From Candidatus Pacearchaeota archaeon (GTDB lineage: Archaea; Nanobdellota; Nanobdellia; Pacearchaeales; DTIR01), in NCBI GenBank assembly GCA_016211995.1, contig JACRHU010000043.1:1-32306 (forward strand): a DNA stretch of 32,306 nt, read 5' to 3'. The position numbers were made by a program, and so were the translations under genes. Position 1 is the first letter of the stretch. Each line of letters opens with the position of its first letter. Shown here piece after piece: positions 22,472 to 30,394 of the stretch. Below the pieces are notes generated by a model. That model was not told the DNA's origin and ran no database searches. It saw only the letters and a program-made list of their open reading frames with translations.

Positions 22472-22891
22472 TTACTTATATTTACTGAGATAAAGCACAG
22501 CAGCTATTGTTGTTAAAATTCCTGCTTCAAGTCTTCCAAGTAGCATGCATATTAGGCCTATTATAAACATGAACCACATCTCAGATCTTGAGTGTTTAGC
22601 CTCTATCTGATGCAATGTTACCCAGGTTATTATACCAAGTACAATCCAGATAACTCCAAAAGTTAAAAGCTTGCTTGCTTCTACTGTGAATCCAGCAAAG
22701 CCAAATAAAGCAGAGAGCTCTTTCCTAAGAATTATCACTGTTAAACCATTCACTAGAAGAAAAAATGTTGCCAGAAATCCAAGTATATATGGTGCTTTTG
22801 TTTTTGGCGCTGCTTCTTTTGTTTCCAATGTTCTAAAAGATCTAGTCTTTACTTGTGTAACTTTCCTCTTTTTTGCTATATTTTTAGCCAT
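22472..22891 (-). CDS. Four-span membrane protein, unknown
   Basis: 139 aa, not recognised. A basic N-terminus (about 1-30, rich in Lys/Arg/Thr) precedes four hydrophobic helices: near 33-55, 70-90, 103-118 and 120-136. No catalytic motif is visible. The basic tail would face the cytoplasm. TTTTTAAA lies 22-29 nt before the ATG. It diverges from the Cys-rich secreted protein gene at 23061. Confidence 0.7.
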   Translation of the reverse strand: MAKNIAKKRKVTQVKTRSFRTLETKEAAPKTKAPYILGFLATFFLLVNGLTVIILRKELSALFGFAGFTVEASKLLTFGVIWIVLGIITWVTLHQIEAKHSRSEMWFMFIIGLICMLLGRLEAGILTTIAAVLYLSKYK

Positions 22892-22912
22892 CTTTAATCC
22901 AATGAATTATAG

Positions 22913-22920
22913 TTTAAAAA
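22913..22920 (-). promoter_or_regulatory. TATA box for the four-span membrane protein
   Basis: TTTTTAAA on the minus strand, 22-29 nt before the ATG at 22891. Confidence 0.5.
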
Positions 22921-22970
22921 TGTTTTTACTCATTAGAAACTTTATTATTTAAAAAGAAGTGTACAGAAAG

Positions 22971-22979
22971 ATATATAAA
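22971..22979 (+). promoter_or_regulatory. TATA box and leader for the Cys-rich secreted protein
   Basis: ATATATAAA lies about 82-90 nt before the ATG at 23061, implying a leader near 60 nt. AAAGGAGGT at 23043-23051 is the strongest Shine-Dalgarno in the window. This differs from the leaderless norm here and suggests strong, ribosome-binding-site-driven expression. Confidence 0.5.
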
Positions 22980-23060
22980 TATTGTTTACTCCAAAAGAAA
23001 AGAGAGAAAGAAAAGATTATGGACTAAAAAGCTAGATAAATGAAAGGAGGTTAAAAAAGA

Positions 23061-23483
23061 ATGAGAAATAATTTATGGGCAATTGTTATTGTTGCTTTAG
23101 TTGTCTCAGTTATAGCTTCTTTGGCTACTTTATCTTTGACTGGAAATATAGTGAAGGTTGCTACAAATAAATTTGGTCCGCCAGTTTATAATACTACAGA
23201 GATAGATGCTAAGCTTAAGAGTATATCTTTAGGACTAGGAAACTTTGCAAAATTAAATACTTGTTATACTACTACGATAGATAATGAAGCAATGAAAAAT
23301 TGTACAACTGCTTGTAGTAGTATAAGTACTATTCGCCCCTATACTTGCTTATTTGGTATTGCATACGAATCTGCATATAACGGAGCTAATTATGGTTCTA
23401 CAAGTTTGATAGATTGTGCTAGTCTGTATGGTGCAGAACTCGCAACTAGATATGTAACCTGTCTATGTTGTGGCTCAGCTTAA
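23061..23483 (+). CDS. Cys-rich secreted/anchored protein
   Basis: 140 aa, not recognised. An N-terminal hydrophobic helix (about 6-28) followed by SLTGNIVKV acts as a signal or membrane anchor. The exported part (about 30-140) has eight cysteines (NTC, NCTTAC, YTC, DC, TCLCC) among many Ser, Thr, Tyr and Asn residues, which suggests a disulfide-stabilised extracellular domain. The N-terminal layout would also fit a pilin-like or surface protein. Strong Shine-Dalgarno, long leader, and a T-rich terminator immediately downstream point to high expression. Confidence 0.75.
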   Translation: MRNNLWAIVIVALVVSVIASLATLSLTGNIVKVATNKFGPPVYNTTEIDAKLKSISLGLGNFAKLNTCYTTTIDNEAMKNCTTACSSISTIRPYTCLFGIAYESAYNGANYGSTSLIDCASLYGAELATRYVTCLCCGSA

Positions 23484-23488
23484 TTTAA

Positions 23489-23513
23489 TTTTTTTCTTTT
23501 ATTTTTTAATTTC
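23489..23513 (+). terminator. T-rich terminator after the secreted protein gene
   Basis: Runs of 7, 4 and 6 T within 25 nt starting 6 nt after the stop, as expected for archaeal intrinsic termination. Confidence 0.55.
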
Positions 23514-23546
23514 TTATTCAGAATTATGTTTAAATTAAGATTCAAT

Positions 23547-24860
23547 TTAAGGAGTCAGCCTGTCTCTGTCTCTTGGAAACATTGTTGCCTCTTTTACATT
23601 GTCAAGCCCGCATAAAATTTGTGTGAGCCTTTCTAATCCTATAGACCAACCACCATGATATGGAGCACCATATCTGAAGCTGTCAATATAAGACTGAAAA
23701 TTCTTTGGATTCAGACCTTTAGCCTTCAACCTTTCAATTAAAAGTTCTGGCAAATGGATTCTTTGTCCTCCTGAAGAAATTTCAATGCCACCATAAATTG
23801 CATCAAATCCTTCACTTAGCTTTGCGTTCTTTTCTCCATTTTTTGGAAATATATAGAAGGGTTTCAAAGAAGTGGGCCAGGAATGCACAAATATAACTGT
23901 GTGTGGAAACAATTCATTTAATTTTTTCTCAGCTTCAGGACTTAGGTCTTCTCCATATTTTATTTTTATCTTGCTTTTTTTCAGCAATTCAATTGTTTCA
24001 TCATAAGAGATGTACTTTGCATCAGGAATCTTCAATTTTACACCAAGTAGCTCAAGCTCTTTCTTATTTTGTTCAAGCACTTGAGAAACAATATCTTTTA
24101 CAACTTCTTCAAGCTGTTTCATAACATCAAATTGATTTGAGAAAGCCATTTCTATATCCATCTGCCTTATCTCATTTATATGCCTAGGTGTATTATGCTT
24201 TTCTGCACGCCACACAGGAGTAATCATAAATGTTTTTTCCATGCTACAAGCAAGCATTTGTTTGTATAATTGCGGAGATTGTGCAAGATATGCCTTTTTT
24301 TCAAAATATTGCACAGGAAATAGCTCTGTACCGCCTTCTGATGCAGCAGAAATTATGCAAGGAGGCTGCATTTCTATAAAACCTTTATCAAAAAAATGCT
24401 TTCTAAATGCATTTGCAATTGTTGACTGAATTTTAAAAATAGCTTGAGTCCTTTTTCTATGAAAATCCAAGAATCTATAATCAAGTCGTTTAGGAAGTTC
24501 TGTTTTTGAAAACTCAGAAACATCTATTGGCAGAGGCTGCTCTGCTTCTGCAATTATTTCAATTTTTTGAGGCAAAATTTCTCTTCCACCAGGAGCCTTA
24601 TCACTTTTTTTAACCTCTCCAGAAACAGAAATAACAGATTCTTTTGCAATCTCCCCGATTTTATTGAATACTTTTTCATCTGTCTTTCCTTTAATAGCAG
24701 TAACCTGAATTATTCCTGTAATATCCCTTAAAATTAAGAACCTTATTTTTCCAAGTTCGCGAACTTCTTGGCACCATCCTTCTAAAAAAACATTTTTTCC
24801 AGCATGCTTTTCACTAATATCTGTGACATAAATTCTTTCCTTTTCTTCTTTCTTAACCAT
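23547..24860 (-). CDS. aspS: Aspartyl-tRNA synthetase (archaeal type)
   Basis: 437-aa class IIb synthetase. An N-terminal OB anticodon-binding domain (VFLEGWCQEVRELGKIRFLI) is followed by the catalytic core with motif 2 WRAEKHNTPRHINEIRQMDI, which separates AspRS from AsnRS, and motif 3 YHGGWSIGLERLTQILCG, ending PRDRDRLTP. With GatCAB subunits in the window it may be non-discriminating and charge tRNA-Asn too. The specificity positions read mixed: Trp in GWC (discriminating-like) but a Pro in SDKAPGG. Leaderless TATA at 24882-24889. Confidence 0.93.
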   Translation of the reverse strand: MVKKEEKERIYVTDISEKHAGKNVFLEGWCQEVRELGKIRFLILRDITGIIQVTAIKGKTDEKVFNKIGEIAKESVISVSGEVKKSDKAPGGREILPQKIEIIAEAEQPLPIDVSEFSKTELPKRLDYRFLDFHRKRTQAIFKIQSTIANAFRKHFFDKGFIEMQPPCIISAASEGGTELFPVQYFEKKAYLAQSPQLYKQMLACSMEKTFMITPVWRAEKHNTPRHINEIRQMDIEMAFSNQFDVMKQLEEVVKDIVSQVLEQNKKELELLGVKLKIPDAKYISYDETIELLKKSKIKIKYGEDLSPEAEKKLNELFPHTVIFVHSWPTSLKPFYIFPKNGEKNAKLSEGFDAIYGGIEISSGGQRIHLPELLIERLKAKGLNPKNFQSYIDSFRYGAPYHGGWSIGLERLTQILCGLDNVKEATMFPRDRDRLTP

Positions 24861-24881
24861 CTTTAAAACAATAGAAATAGC

Positions 24882-24889
24882 CTTATAAA
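24882..24889 (-). promoter_or_regulatory. TATA box for aspS
   Basis: TTTATAAG on the minus strand, 22-29 nt before the ATG at 24860. Confidence 0.55.
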
Positions 24890-24905
24890 TATTTTCTTAC
24901 GAAGC

Positions 24906-24913
24906 TTTTTAAA
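24906..24913 (+). promoter_or_regulatory. TATA-like box for the 291-aa membrane protein
   Basis: TTTTTAAA, 22-29 nt before the ATG at 24935, divergent from the aspS box 16 nt away. Confidence 0.5.
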
Positions 24914-24934
24914 AAGAAAAAGAGTTATTATTAT

Positions 24935-25810
24935 ATGTTCAAAAAGTATGGTGTGCTGGGCGTAGTATTGATTTTAGTTGCAGAATTATCTATTTTTTTT
25001 AAAATAAATTTCATTCTGGAATATTTTTTTCCAATAGTCTGGTGGGGATTTATCTTACTAATCGATGCAATTGTATTTAAGCTGCAAAAAAACTCTTTAA
25101 TCTCAACTAGGTTTAGTACATTTATTTCATTAGTAATTATCTCTGCACCATTATGGTATATTTTTGACTTGTATAACTTGTTTTTCTATTCTAATTGGCA
25201 ATATGTAATTGGAATTCCAAATCTTCTTAGACCTGCTTTTGGAATGATATCCTTTGCGACAGTATTTCCAGCAATTTTTGAAACAGCTGATTTTTTGAAG
25301 GCACTGCATCTAGAGAGATATGCAGCAGATTATGTAGAAAAGAAAAAAATTAAAATTCCAAAAATCAGAATAAAAATAAATAAGATTCTGCTTTTTTCAA
25401 TGATTATTTTAGGACTAGTATGTCTGATTATCCCATTCACAATGCCAAAATCACCACTTGCTTTACTTGGTTGGGTTGGTTTTTTTCTGTTACTAGATCC
25501 AATAAACTATATGCATAATGATCCGAGTATAATAAGCTATATTAAAAAACGTAAATTTCTAACCCCTCTAGCATATTTCATTGCAGGTTATATCTGTGGA
25601 TTTTTTTGGGAATTCTGGAATTATTGGGCACGAACAAAATGGTATTATACTGTTCCACATTTAGGACCGAAGATATTTGAGATGCCTATTCTCGGTTACC
25701 TTCCCTATGGCTTTTTTGCATTAGAAGTATTTAGTATGTATTATTTTACAAGAGGTCTTTTCATAAGAGCAGAAGAAAAAATAAAGAAAAGAATTAAGGA
25801 GAAAAAATAG
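24935..25810 (+). CDS. Polytopic membrane protein, unknown
   Basis: 291 aa with about eight hydrophobic helices, unusually rich in Phe, Trp and Tyr. The distinctive part is GFFWEFWNYWARTKWYYTVP, followed by FEMPILGYLPYGFFALE. The buried Glu, Trp and Pro pattern near the C-terminus recalls membrane enzymes of isoprenoid/carotenoid type, but I cannot assign it. The central cytoplasmic loop is Lys-rich (EKKKIKIPKIRIKINK). Its 3' end overlaps the convergent 60-aa gene by 17 nt. Confidence 0.75.
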   Translation: MFKKYGVLGVVLILVAELSIFFKINFILEYFFPIVWWGFILLIDAIVFKLQKNSLISTRFSTFISLVIISAPLWYIFDLYNLFFYSNWQYVIGIPNLLRPAFGMISFATVFPAIFETADFLKALHLERYAADYVEKKKIKIPKIRIKINKILLFSMIILGLVCLIIPFTMPKSPLALLGWVGFFLLLDPINYMHNDPSIISYIKKRKFLTPLAYFIAGYICGFFWEFWNYWARTKWYYTVPHLGPKIFEMPILGYLPYGFFALEVFSMYYFTRGLFIRAEEKIKKRIKEKK

Positions 25811-25976
25811 AGCGAAGAACAAAACTTGAATCAACAATTAAAGCTATGAATCCAATAATTAATCTTGTATAAATTTTCCAGTTCTTTATTCCTTTTTTTA
25901 ATTCATATGCCGCCCCAATAATTAGAAAAATCCAAAATGGTAGAGCAAGCATGTCAAAAAATGTTTGAACATTCAT
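25794..25976 (-). CDS. 60-aa two-span membrane protein
   Basis: Short membrane protein starting MNVQTFFDMLALPFWIFLII. Hydrophobic helices at about 9-25 and 38-55 flank a basic loop (ELKKGIKNWKIYTR). Its ATG overlaps the gatE stop (ATGA), so it is probably translated from the gatE transcript. Its end overlaps the convergent membrane-protein gene. Function unknown. Confidence 0.65.
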   Translation of the reverse strand: MNVQTFFDMLALPFWIFLIIGAAYELKKGIKNWKIYTRLIIGFIALIVDSSFVLRSIFSP

Positions 25977-27412
25977 TTTTCAACGTACTTCTTCAGGATT
26001 TCAATTACATCTTTTCCATGGACTCCTTTATGGGTTTGCATAACTAATCCCATGTAAGCATTTATGTTAAGTCCTGGCTTTTCTTTTATTAATTTTTGAA
26101 TATAATGTTCTAACTCGCTGTGGTCAATTGTTTTTATTTCTAGAGCTTCTTCGATTGTCTTTCCCTTAACAATTTCTGTCATTACATGCTTCAAATGTGA
26201 CTCTGAAAGCTTTTTTTCTTTTATTCTAACAAGAAGAGTTTCAATTATATCTATGGTTAGTTTAGAATAAACTTTTTCTAGACCAATTTTTTCATGACTT
26301 GCAATCTCTTTTGGATAAAGAACTAAGGCTTTAATTACGAGATTGGGTTCAACACCTATGCTGCTTAGCTCTCTGAATTCTTCAAGCTTATCTTCTTGTA
26401 AAACAAGATTAATCATTTCATCATGGATTCCTTTTTCACCAAGCTCTTTTTTAATTTCTGACTTTAATTTTGGCAGTGAACTTTTAACTTCATTTACCAG
26501 TTCACGATTAATTTTAATCAAAGGCAAATCAGTTTCAGGGTACATCCTTGCTGCTCCTGGCAATGGTCGCATATAAGTTGTTGAACCATCAGGATTTGCT
26601 CTTCTGACCTCAGCTTGCATTTTTTTATCTTCTTTCAGAAGCTTGCTTTGCCTTTCAGTCTCTGTTTCTATGACTTTAGCTATTAATGCAGGCTCTTGAA
26701 CTCCTTTAATCTCCACACGAGAGCCATTTTTTATACTCATATTAACATCCTGCCTTATTGTTCCAATTCCTCGCTTAACTTTGCAAGCTCTTAAAATTTC
26801 TCCGATTAGTAATGCTACTTTCTTTGCCTCATCAGGTGTTGAAATATCAGGGCTTGTTGCAATTTCAACAAGCGGAATGCCTAATCTGTCAAGCCTGTAA
26901 ATAACTTCTTTCTCATTCTGTTCAATAATTCTTGCAGCATCTTCTTCTAATCCAATAGAAGAAATTCCGATTTTCTTGCCCTCAATTTCAAGCCAACCAT
27001 CTCTAGCAACAAGCAGGGTTCTTTGAAATCCAGAAGTGTTTGAGCCATCAACAACTGTTTTTCTCATAACTTGTGTAATTTCAAGAGGTTTTGTATTCAA
27101 AAGAAGTGAAATTTGCAAAGCTATTTTCAAAGCCTCTTTATTAATTAAATGTGGGGGCTCTTCATCAAGTTCAACAAGGCATGTGGAGTCTGAATATGCT
27201 TCATATTTAAATTCTCTTTCTTTTACATGTTCAAATTTAGCAGCAATATCAATTTCTCCACTCTCTCCTGCAACTGCATGAAGTTTTCTTTTAATAATTA
27301 CATCTGGCTCTTCAACACGTAAAATTGAAGGACATCCGCAGAATAGCTTGCTAGTATCAAGCTGCTGATGAATTTCTACTCCAGACTTCAAGCCAATTTT
27401 TTTATAGTCCAT
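25973..27412 (-). CDS. gatE: Glu-tRNA-Gln amidotransferase subunit E, short form
   Basis: 479-aa tRNA-binding subunit of the archaeal GatDE complex that makes Gln-tRNA-Gln. Visible are KIGLKSGVEIHQQLDTSKLF, CGCPS, EDAARIIE, RLGIPLVEIATSPD, IRQDVNMSI, VEIKGVQE, RPLPGAARMYPETD, and a YqeY-like tail. GatE is usually 600 residues or more because of an AspRS-like (GAD) insertion. Here the chain passes from SKLLKEDKKMQ to AEVRRANPDG (about 256-270) with no room for it. GatD, the asparaginase-like partner, is not in the window. Leaderless TATA; a 60-aa membrane gene overlaps its stop. Confidence 0.92.
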   Translation of the reverse strand: MDYKKIGLKSGVEIHQQLDTSKLFCGCPSILRVEEPDVIIKRKLHAVAGESGEIDIAAKFEHVKEREFKYEAYSDSTCLVELDEEPPHLINKEALKIALQISLLLNTKPLEITQVMRKTVVDGSNTSGFQRTLLVARDGWLEIEGKKIGISSIGLEEDAARIIEQNEKEVIYRLDRLGIPLVEIATSPDISTPDEAKKVALLIGEILRACKVKRGIGTIRQDVNMSIKNGSRVEIKGVQEPALIAKVIETETERQSKLLKEDKKMQAEVRRANPDGSTTYMRPLPGAARMYPETDLPLIKINRELVNEVKSSLPKLKSEIKKELGEKGIHDEMINLVLQEDKLEEFRELSSIGVEPNLVIKALVLYPKEIASHEKIGLEKVYSKLTIDIIETLLVRIKEKKLSESHLKHVMTEIVKGKTIEEALEIKTIDHSELEHYIQKLIKEKPGLNINAYMGLVMQTHKGVHGKDVIEILKKYVEK

Positions 27413-27433
27413 AATATACTTATATAGAAAAAC

Positions 27434-27441
27434 AATTTAAA
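27434..27441 (-). promoter_or_regulatory. TATA box for gatE
   Basis: TTTAAATT on the minus strand, 22-29 nt before the ATG at 27412. Confidence 0.5.
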
Positions 27442-27465
27442 TATATTGCTCTAGCTCCGAAATAT

Positions 27466-28860
27466 CTATCGCAGCAACTTTTCTATTTCTTCCACTCCAA
27501 TATCAACTAATTTAGGAGCGATGCCAATATAGGTTGAGGGAGTTATATCTAACAACTCATTTTTTATCTTTTCAGAGATATCAAGGCTAAAAACAAAATT
27601 ATGCATATCTTCTAGACTAACTTTTTTTCCTCTTGTTAACTCTTTTAATTTCTCATATGGCATCTCAAAACCCTCTCTTCTTAGTATTGTTTGATATGCC
27701 TCAGAAAGAATTTCTGGGTGCTGATTAAGCTCCTCTTTTATTTTCGGGTAGTTAGCATATATTTTTTCTAGTCCTTTAACTGCACTTTTTACAGCTAATA
27801 ATGAATGTGCAACTGCAGTACCAACATTTCTTGTTATCGTTGAGTCAACAAGATCACGTTGTAACCTTGATTGTTGAAGCCTGGAAACAAATGCACTAAA
27901 TACTCCATTGCTCATAATAGCGTTTCCTTCACTATTTTCAAAATCAATAGGATTAATCTTATGTGGCATTGTACTTGAACCAATCTCTTCTTTTTTTGGC
28001 CTTTGAACAATCCAATCATCAGAGATATAATGCCATAAATCTTGATTAAAATCAATTAGAATATTATTTATTCTGATTAGTAACTGTGACCATTCAACTA
28101 ATTTATCGTGAGGTTCAATTTGTGTGGTAATTAAGTTTGGTGCAAGCCCTAGATTTTCCACAAAATTTTTGCTAAATTCTATCCAATCTATTGTTGGATA
28201 AGCAGCATATAAAGAGTTAAAATTTCCAGTTGCACAATTAAGCTTACCTGGATATTTTAAATTTTTTAGAATGTTGATTTCTTTTGCAAGTCTTAAGGCA
28301 TAAATCATAAATTCCTTTCCCAAAGTTGTTGGAGAAGCTGGTTGTCCATGCGTTCTTGCGAGCATGGCAATATCTTTATAATCTTTTGAGTAATTAATAA
28401 GCTCCCCTTCAAGTCTTTTTAGTTTCGGAATATAGACTTCTGACATAGAATCTCGAGTCATCAAATAGAGTGCATTATCGTTTATGTCATAAGAAGTCAG
28501 GCCAAAATGAACCATCTCAACTATATACTCTAAACTATTTTTCTTTATGAATTCTTTTAATATATATTCTACAGCTTTAACATCATGATTTGTTATTTTC
28601 TCAGCTTCTTTTATTCTTTCAGCCATCTCTAAATTAAAGTTTGCATAAAATTCTTTTAAATTAGTTATTTCATTTTGGTTAAATTCCCTAATTACTCCTA
28701 CCTTTGATAAGGCGATTAGATATTCTATCTCAATCTTTGCTCTATATTTCATTAAGCCATATTCAGAAAAATATTGCCTCAATTCTTTTGTTTTGTTTCC
28801 ATACCTTCCATCTATTGGAGAAATCGCAGTTAACTCGCTTAAAATTAGTTCATTTCCCAT
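27466..28860 (-). CDS. purB: Adenylosuccinate lyase
   Basis: 464-aa fumarase-superfamily lyase acting twice in purine synthesis (SAICAR to AICAR and adenylosuccinate to AMP). The N-terminal TAISPIDGRYGNKT and the signature loop GSSTMPHKINPIDFENSEGN are typical of the E. coli-like PurB subgroup; LARTHGQPASPTTLGKE carries the general acid/base His. Starts 2 nt after the stop of the 137-aa gene, so the two are cotranscribed. Confidence 0.95.
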   Translation of the reverse strand: MGNELILSELTAISPIDGRYGNKTKELRQYFSEYGLMKYRAKIEIEYLIALSKVGVIREFNQNEITNLKEFYANFNLEMAERIKEAEKITNHDVKAVEYILKEFIKKNSLEYIVEMVHFGLTSYDINDNALYLMTRDSMSEVYIPKLKRLEGELINYSKDYKDIAMLARTHGQPASPTTLGKEFMIYALRLAKEINILKNLKYPGKLNCATGNFNSLYAAYPTIDWIEFSKNFVENLGLAPNLITTQIEPHDKLVEWSQLLIRINNILIDFNQDLWHYISDDWIVQRPKKEEIGSSTMPHKINPIDFENSEGNAIMSNGVFSAFVSRLQQSRLQRDLVDSTITRNVGTAVAHSLLAVKSAVKGLEKIYANYPKIKEELNQHPEILSEAYQTILRREGFEMPYEKLKELTRGKKVSLEDMHNFVFSLDISEKIKNELLDITPSTYIGIAPKLVDIGVEEIEKLLR

Positions 28861-28862
28861 TT

Positions 28863-29276
28863 TTATCTGGCATTATATACTTTCTCAATTATTTCTTTAA
28901 ATGCCTTTGAAGCATTTTCTTGTATAGCATATTTCTCTTTGATCAAGACAAGCTCATTGCTTAGGATCATAGTAACTTCAGTTCTATTTAGTAGCCTAAT
29001 CTCTCTTGCTGGAAAGTCAGTATAAACAACAAAATGATGTTCTTTTGCTATTCTTTCAAGCTCTTTTCTTTTTTTAAAAATCTCTAGCCCGCCGAGCCCA
29101 ATTTGGCCTACATACCCTATCAGAATATCTTCTCCACCAAAATAACCTCCAAATTGTATCCTATATCTTTTTTCAAGCCATTCATTAAATTTTTGCTTAA
29201 ATTCTTGGTCTTTTGTTTTTCTTCCTTGCTTTGCTGCTAATCCTATCTCCTTTATTATCTCATCAAGTTTCATCAC
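28863..29276 (-). CDS. Hypothetical soluble protein upstream of purB
   Basis: 137 aa, not recognised. An N-terminal charged helix (KEIGLAAKQGRKTKDQEF), a glycine-rich stretch (RIQFGGYFGGEDILIGYVG) and a beta segment (HHFVVYTDFPAREIRLL) suggest a compact alpha/beta fold. No membrane segment. A second Met follows the first, so the start could be one codon later. A TATA-like GATATAAA lies about 20-27 nt upstream. Confidence 0.7.
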   Translation of the reverse strand: MMKLDEIIKEIGLAAKQGRKTKDQEFKQKFNEWLEKRYRIQFGGYFGGEDILIGYVGQIGLGGLEIFKKRKELERIAKEHHFVVYTDFPAREIRLLNRTEVTMILSNELVLIKEKYAIQENASKAFKEIIEKVYNAR

Positions 29277-29348
29277 AAAATAATAGGGGAACAGATTTAT
29301 ATCATTTATTATTCTTGAAGATATACAAGAAAGAATATGATTACAAAT

Positions 29349-30308
29349 TTATCTGCTGCTTACAGGAACTCCAATTAAATTTCCTGCTCGGTCTTCAATT
29401 AATACAGAATTCTTTTCAATTTTTTTTACCAAAAAATTGTATACTTGCTGACCTTCTCTAACAACAAATCTTTCATTATCAACATTCAATATTGCACTAT
29501 CTCCTTTATCACTTATCATTATTCCATTTACAGAAATCTTTGGTTTTTGTTCTACAGGTTGAGTTTGTGCTGGCTGAACTTGTGGTTGATATGGATAGAA
29601 GTATATATTCACAGGAGCTTGTTGAACTGGCTGTGCAGCTGGTTGTTGTATTGCTTGTGCTTGCATCTGTGGTTGAAGTCTCATCTCACTTTGCTGAACT
29701 TGTTGCATCATCATTGCATATACCTCGCGGTTATAAATTTTATAATATTTTTGTGCAACTTTAAATGCAGCAAGCTTATCTCCAAGAACATTATAAGCAT
29801 CAAATGCCTCATTTAGATAAAGCTTTTTCTCAAGCTTTGGTGCACATTTTTTAATTCCTTCAATATCTCCTGATTTTTTATATTCCTGATAAGCTAGGTC
29901 AAACAAGTTAGCATTAAAAAAAGCATCACCTGCTTTTTTGCTTGTTTCTTTTGTTTCTTGATAACTCGGAGGCGAATGAGCTGGAAAAGGAATGGTTGAA
30001 TAATGATTAAGAATTGGTTGTTTATTTTCTACTCTCTGTTTATTCATTTCACTAGCCTTCTTTTCTAATTCTTCACATTTGCTTCTATTGCAGTTTGATT
30101 GGCTGTAACCATTAGTATAAGCAGCATAAGTATAAGGAGCAGGAGAATTATAAGAAGCAGGAACATATTGGACTATCTGTTCTCTTGGTTTTATAGAATT
30201 TATAGATTCGCTTATCTTATTTACACCCCATACAAAAGTACATCCGCTACCAACAAAAAATACAGCTAAGGCAGCACCTAGTCCTGCATATCTCACCTCT
30301 TCTTTCAT
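29349..30308 (-). CDS. Lipoprotein-like protein with TPR and PilP/GspC-like end
   Basis: 319 aa. The N-terminal hydrophobic helix (about 7-27) ends FFVGSGCTFVW; the Cys could be a lipid-attachment site. A Tyr/Pro/Asn-rich linker (45-85) is followed by helical, TPR-like units (about 115-200: AGDAFFNANLFDLAYQEYKK), a Gln/Pro-rich low-complexity region (205-258), and a C-terminal beta domain (262-319). That domain, ISVNGIMISDKGDSAILNV then FVVREGQQV and KIEKNSVLIEDRAG, follows the pattern of PilP/GspC homology-region domains of type IV pili and type II secretion. Likely a surface scaffold; function inferred. Leaderless TATA at 30330-30337. Confidence 0.75.
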   Translation of the reverse strand: MKEEVRYAGLGAALAVFFVGSGCTFVWGVNKISESINSIKPREQIVQYVPASYNSPAPYTYAAYTNGYSQSNCNRSKCEELEKKASEMNKQRVENKQPILNHYSTIPFPAHSPPSYQETKETSKKAGDAFFNANLFDLAYQEYKKSGDIEGIKKCAPKLEKKLYLNEAFDAYNVLGDKLAAFKVAQKYYKIYNREVYAMMMQQVQQSEMRLQPQMQAQAIQQPAAQPVQQAPVNIYFYPYQPQVQPAQTQPVEQKPKISVNGIMISDKGDSAILNVDNERFVVREGQQVYNFLVKKIEKNSVLIEDRAGNLIGVPVSSR

Positions 30309-30329
30309 GATTTAACTAAGAAATTGAAT

Positions 30330-30337
30330 TATTTAAG
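30330..30337 (-). promoter_or_regulatory. TATA box for the lipoprotein-like gene
   Basis: CTTAAATA on the minus strand, 22-29 nt before the ATG at 30308. Confidence 0.5.
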
Positions 30338-30394
30338 ATTTTTGGTTAGAGCTTTGGTAGTATGTTTGATTGGCAAAGTTATTCTTTATTTTAA

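Noticed and set aside
23547-24860. AsnRS instead of AspRS
   Set aside because: Motif 2 reads RAEKHNTPRHINE, the AspRS form, not the AsnRS form RAENSNT.
14736-27412. Two GatB copies
   Set aside because: The 27412 gene carries GatE features (SGVEIHQQLDTSKLF, PLPGAARMYPETD), while the 16106 gene is a true GatB, so they are paralogous subunits.
29312-29331. TTCTTG/CAAGAA hairpin after the lipoprotein-like gene
   Set aside because: It is 18 nt after a stop and has an 8-nt loop, but it lacks the second hairpin and conserved loop; it may be an ordinary terminator.
30352-30378. Third twin-hairpin copy after the Cas4-like gene
   Set aside because: CTTTG/CAAAG pairs about 17 nt after the stop, but the stem is only 5 bp with a 17-nt loop and no second hairpin or linker.
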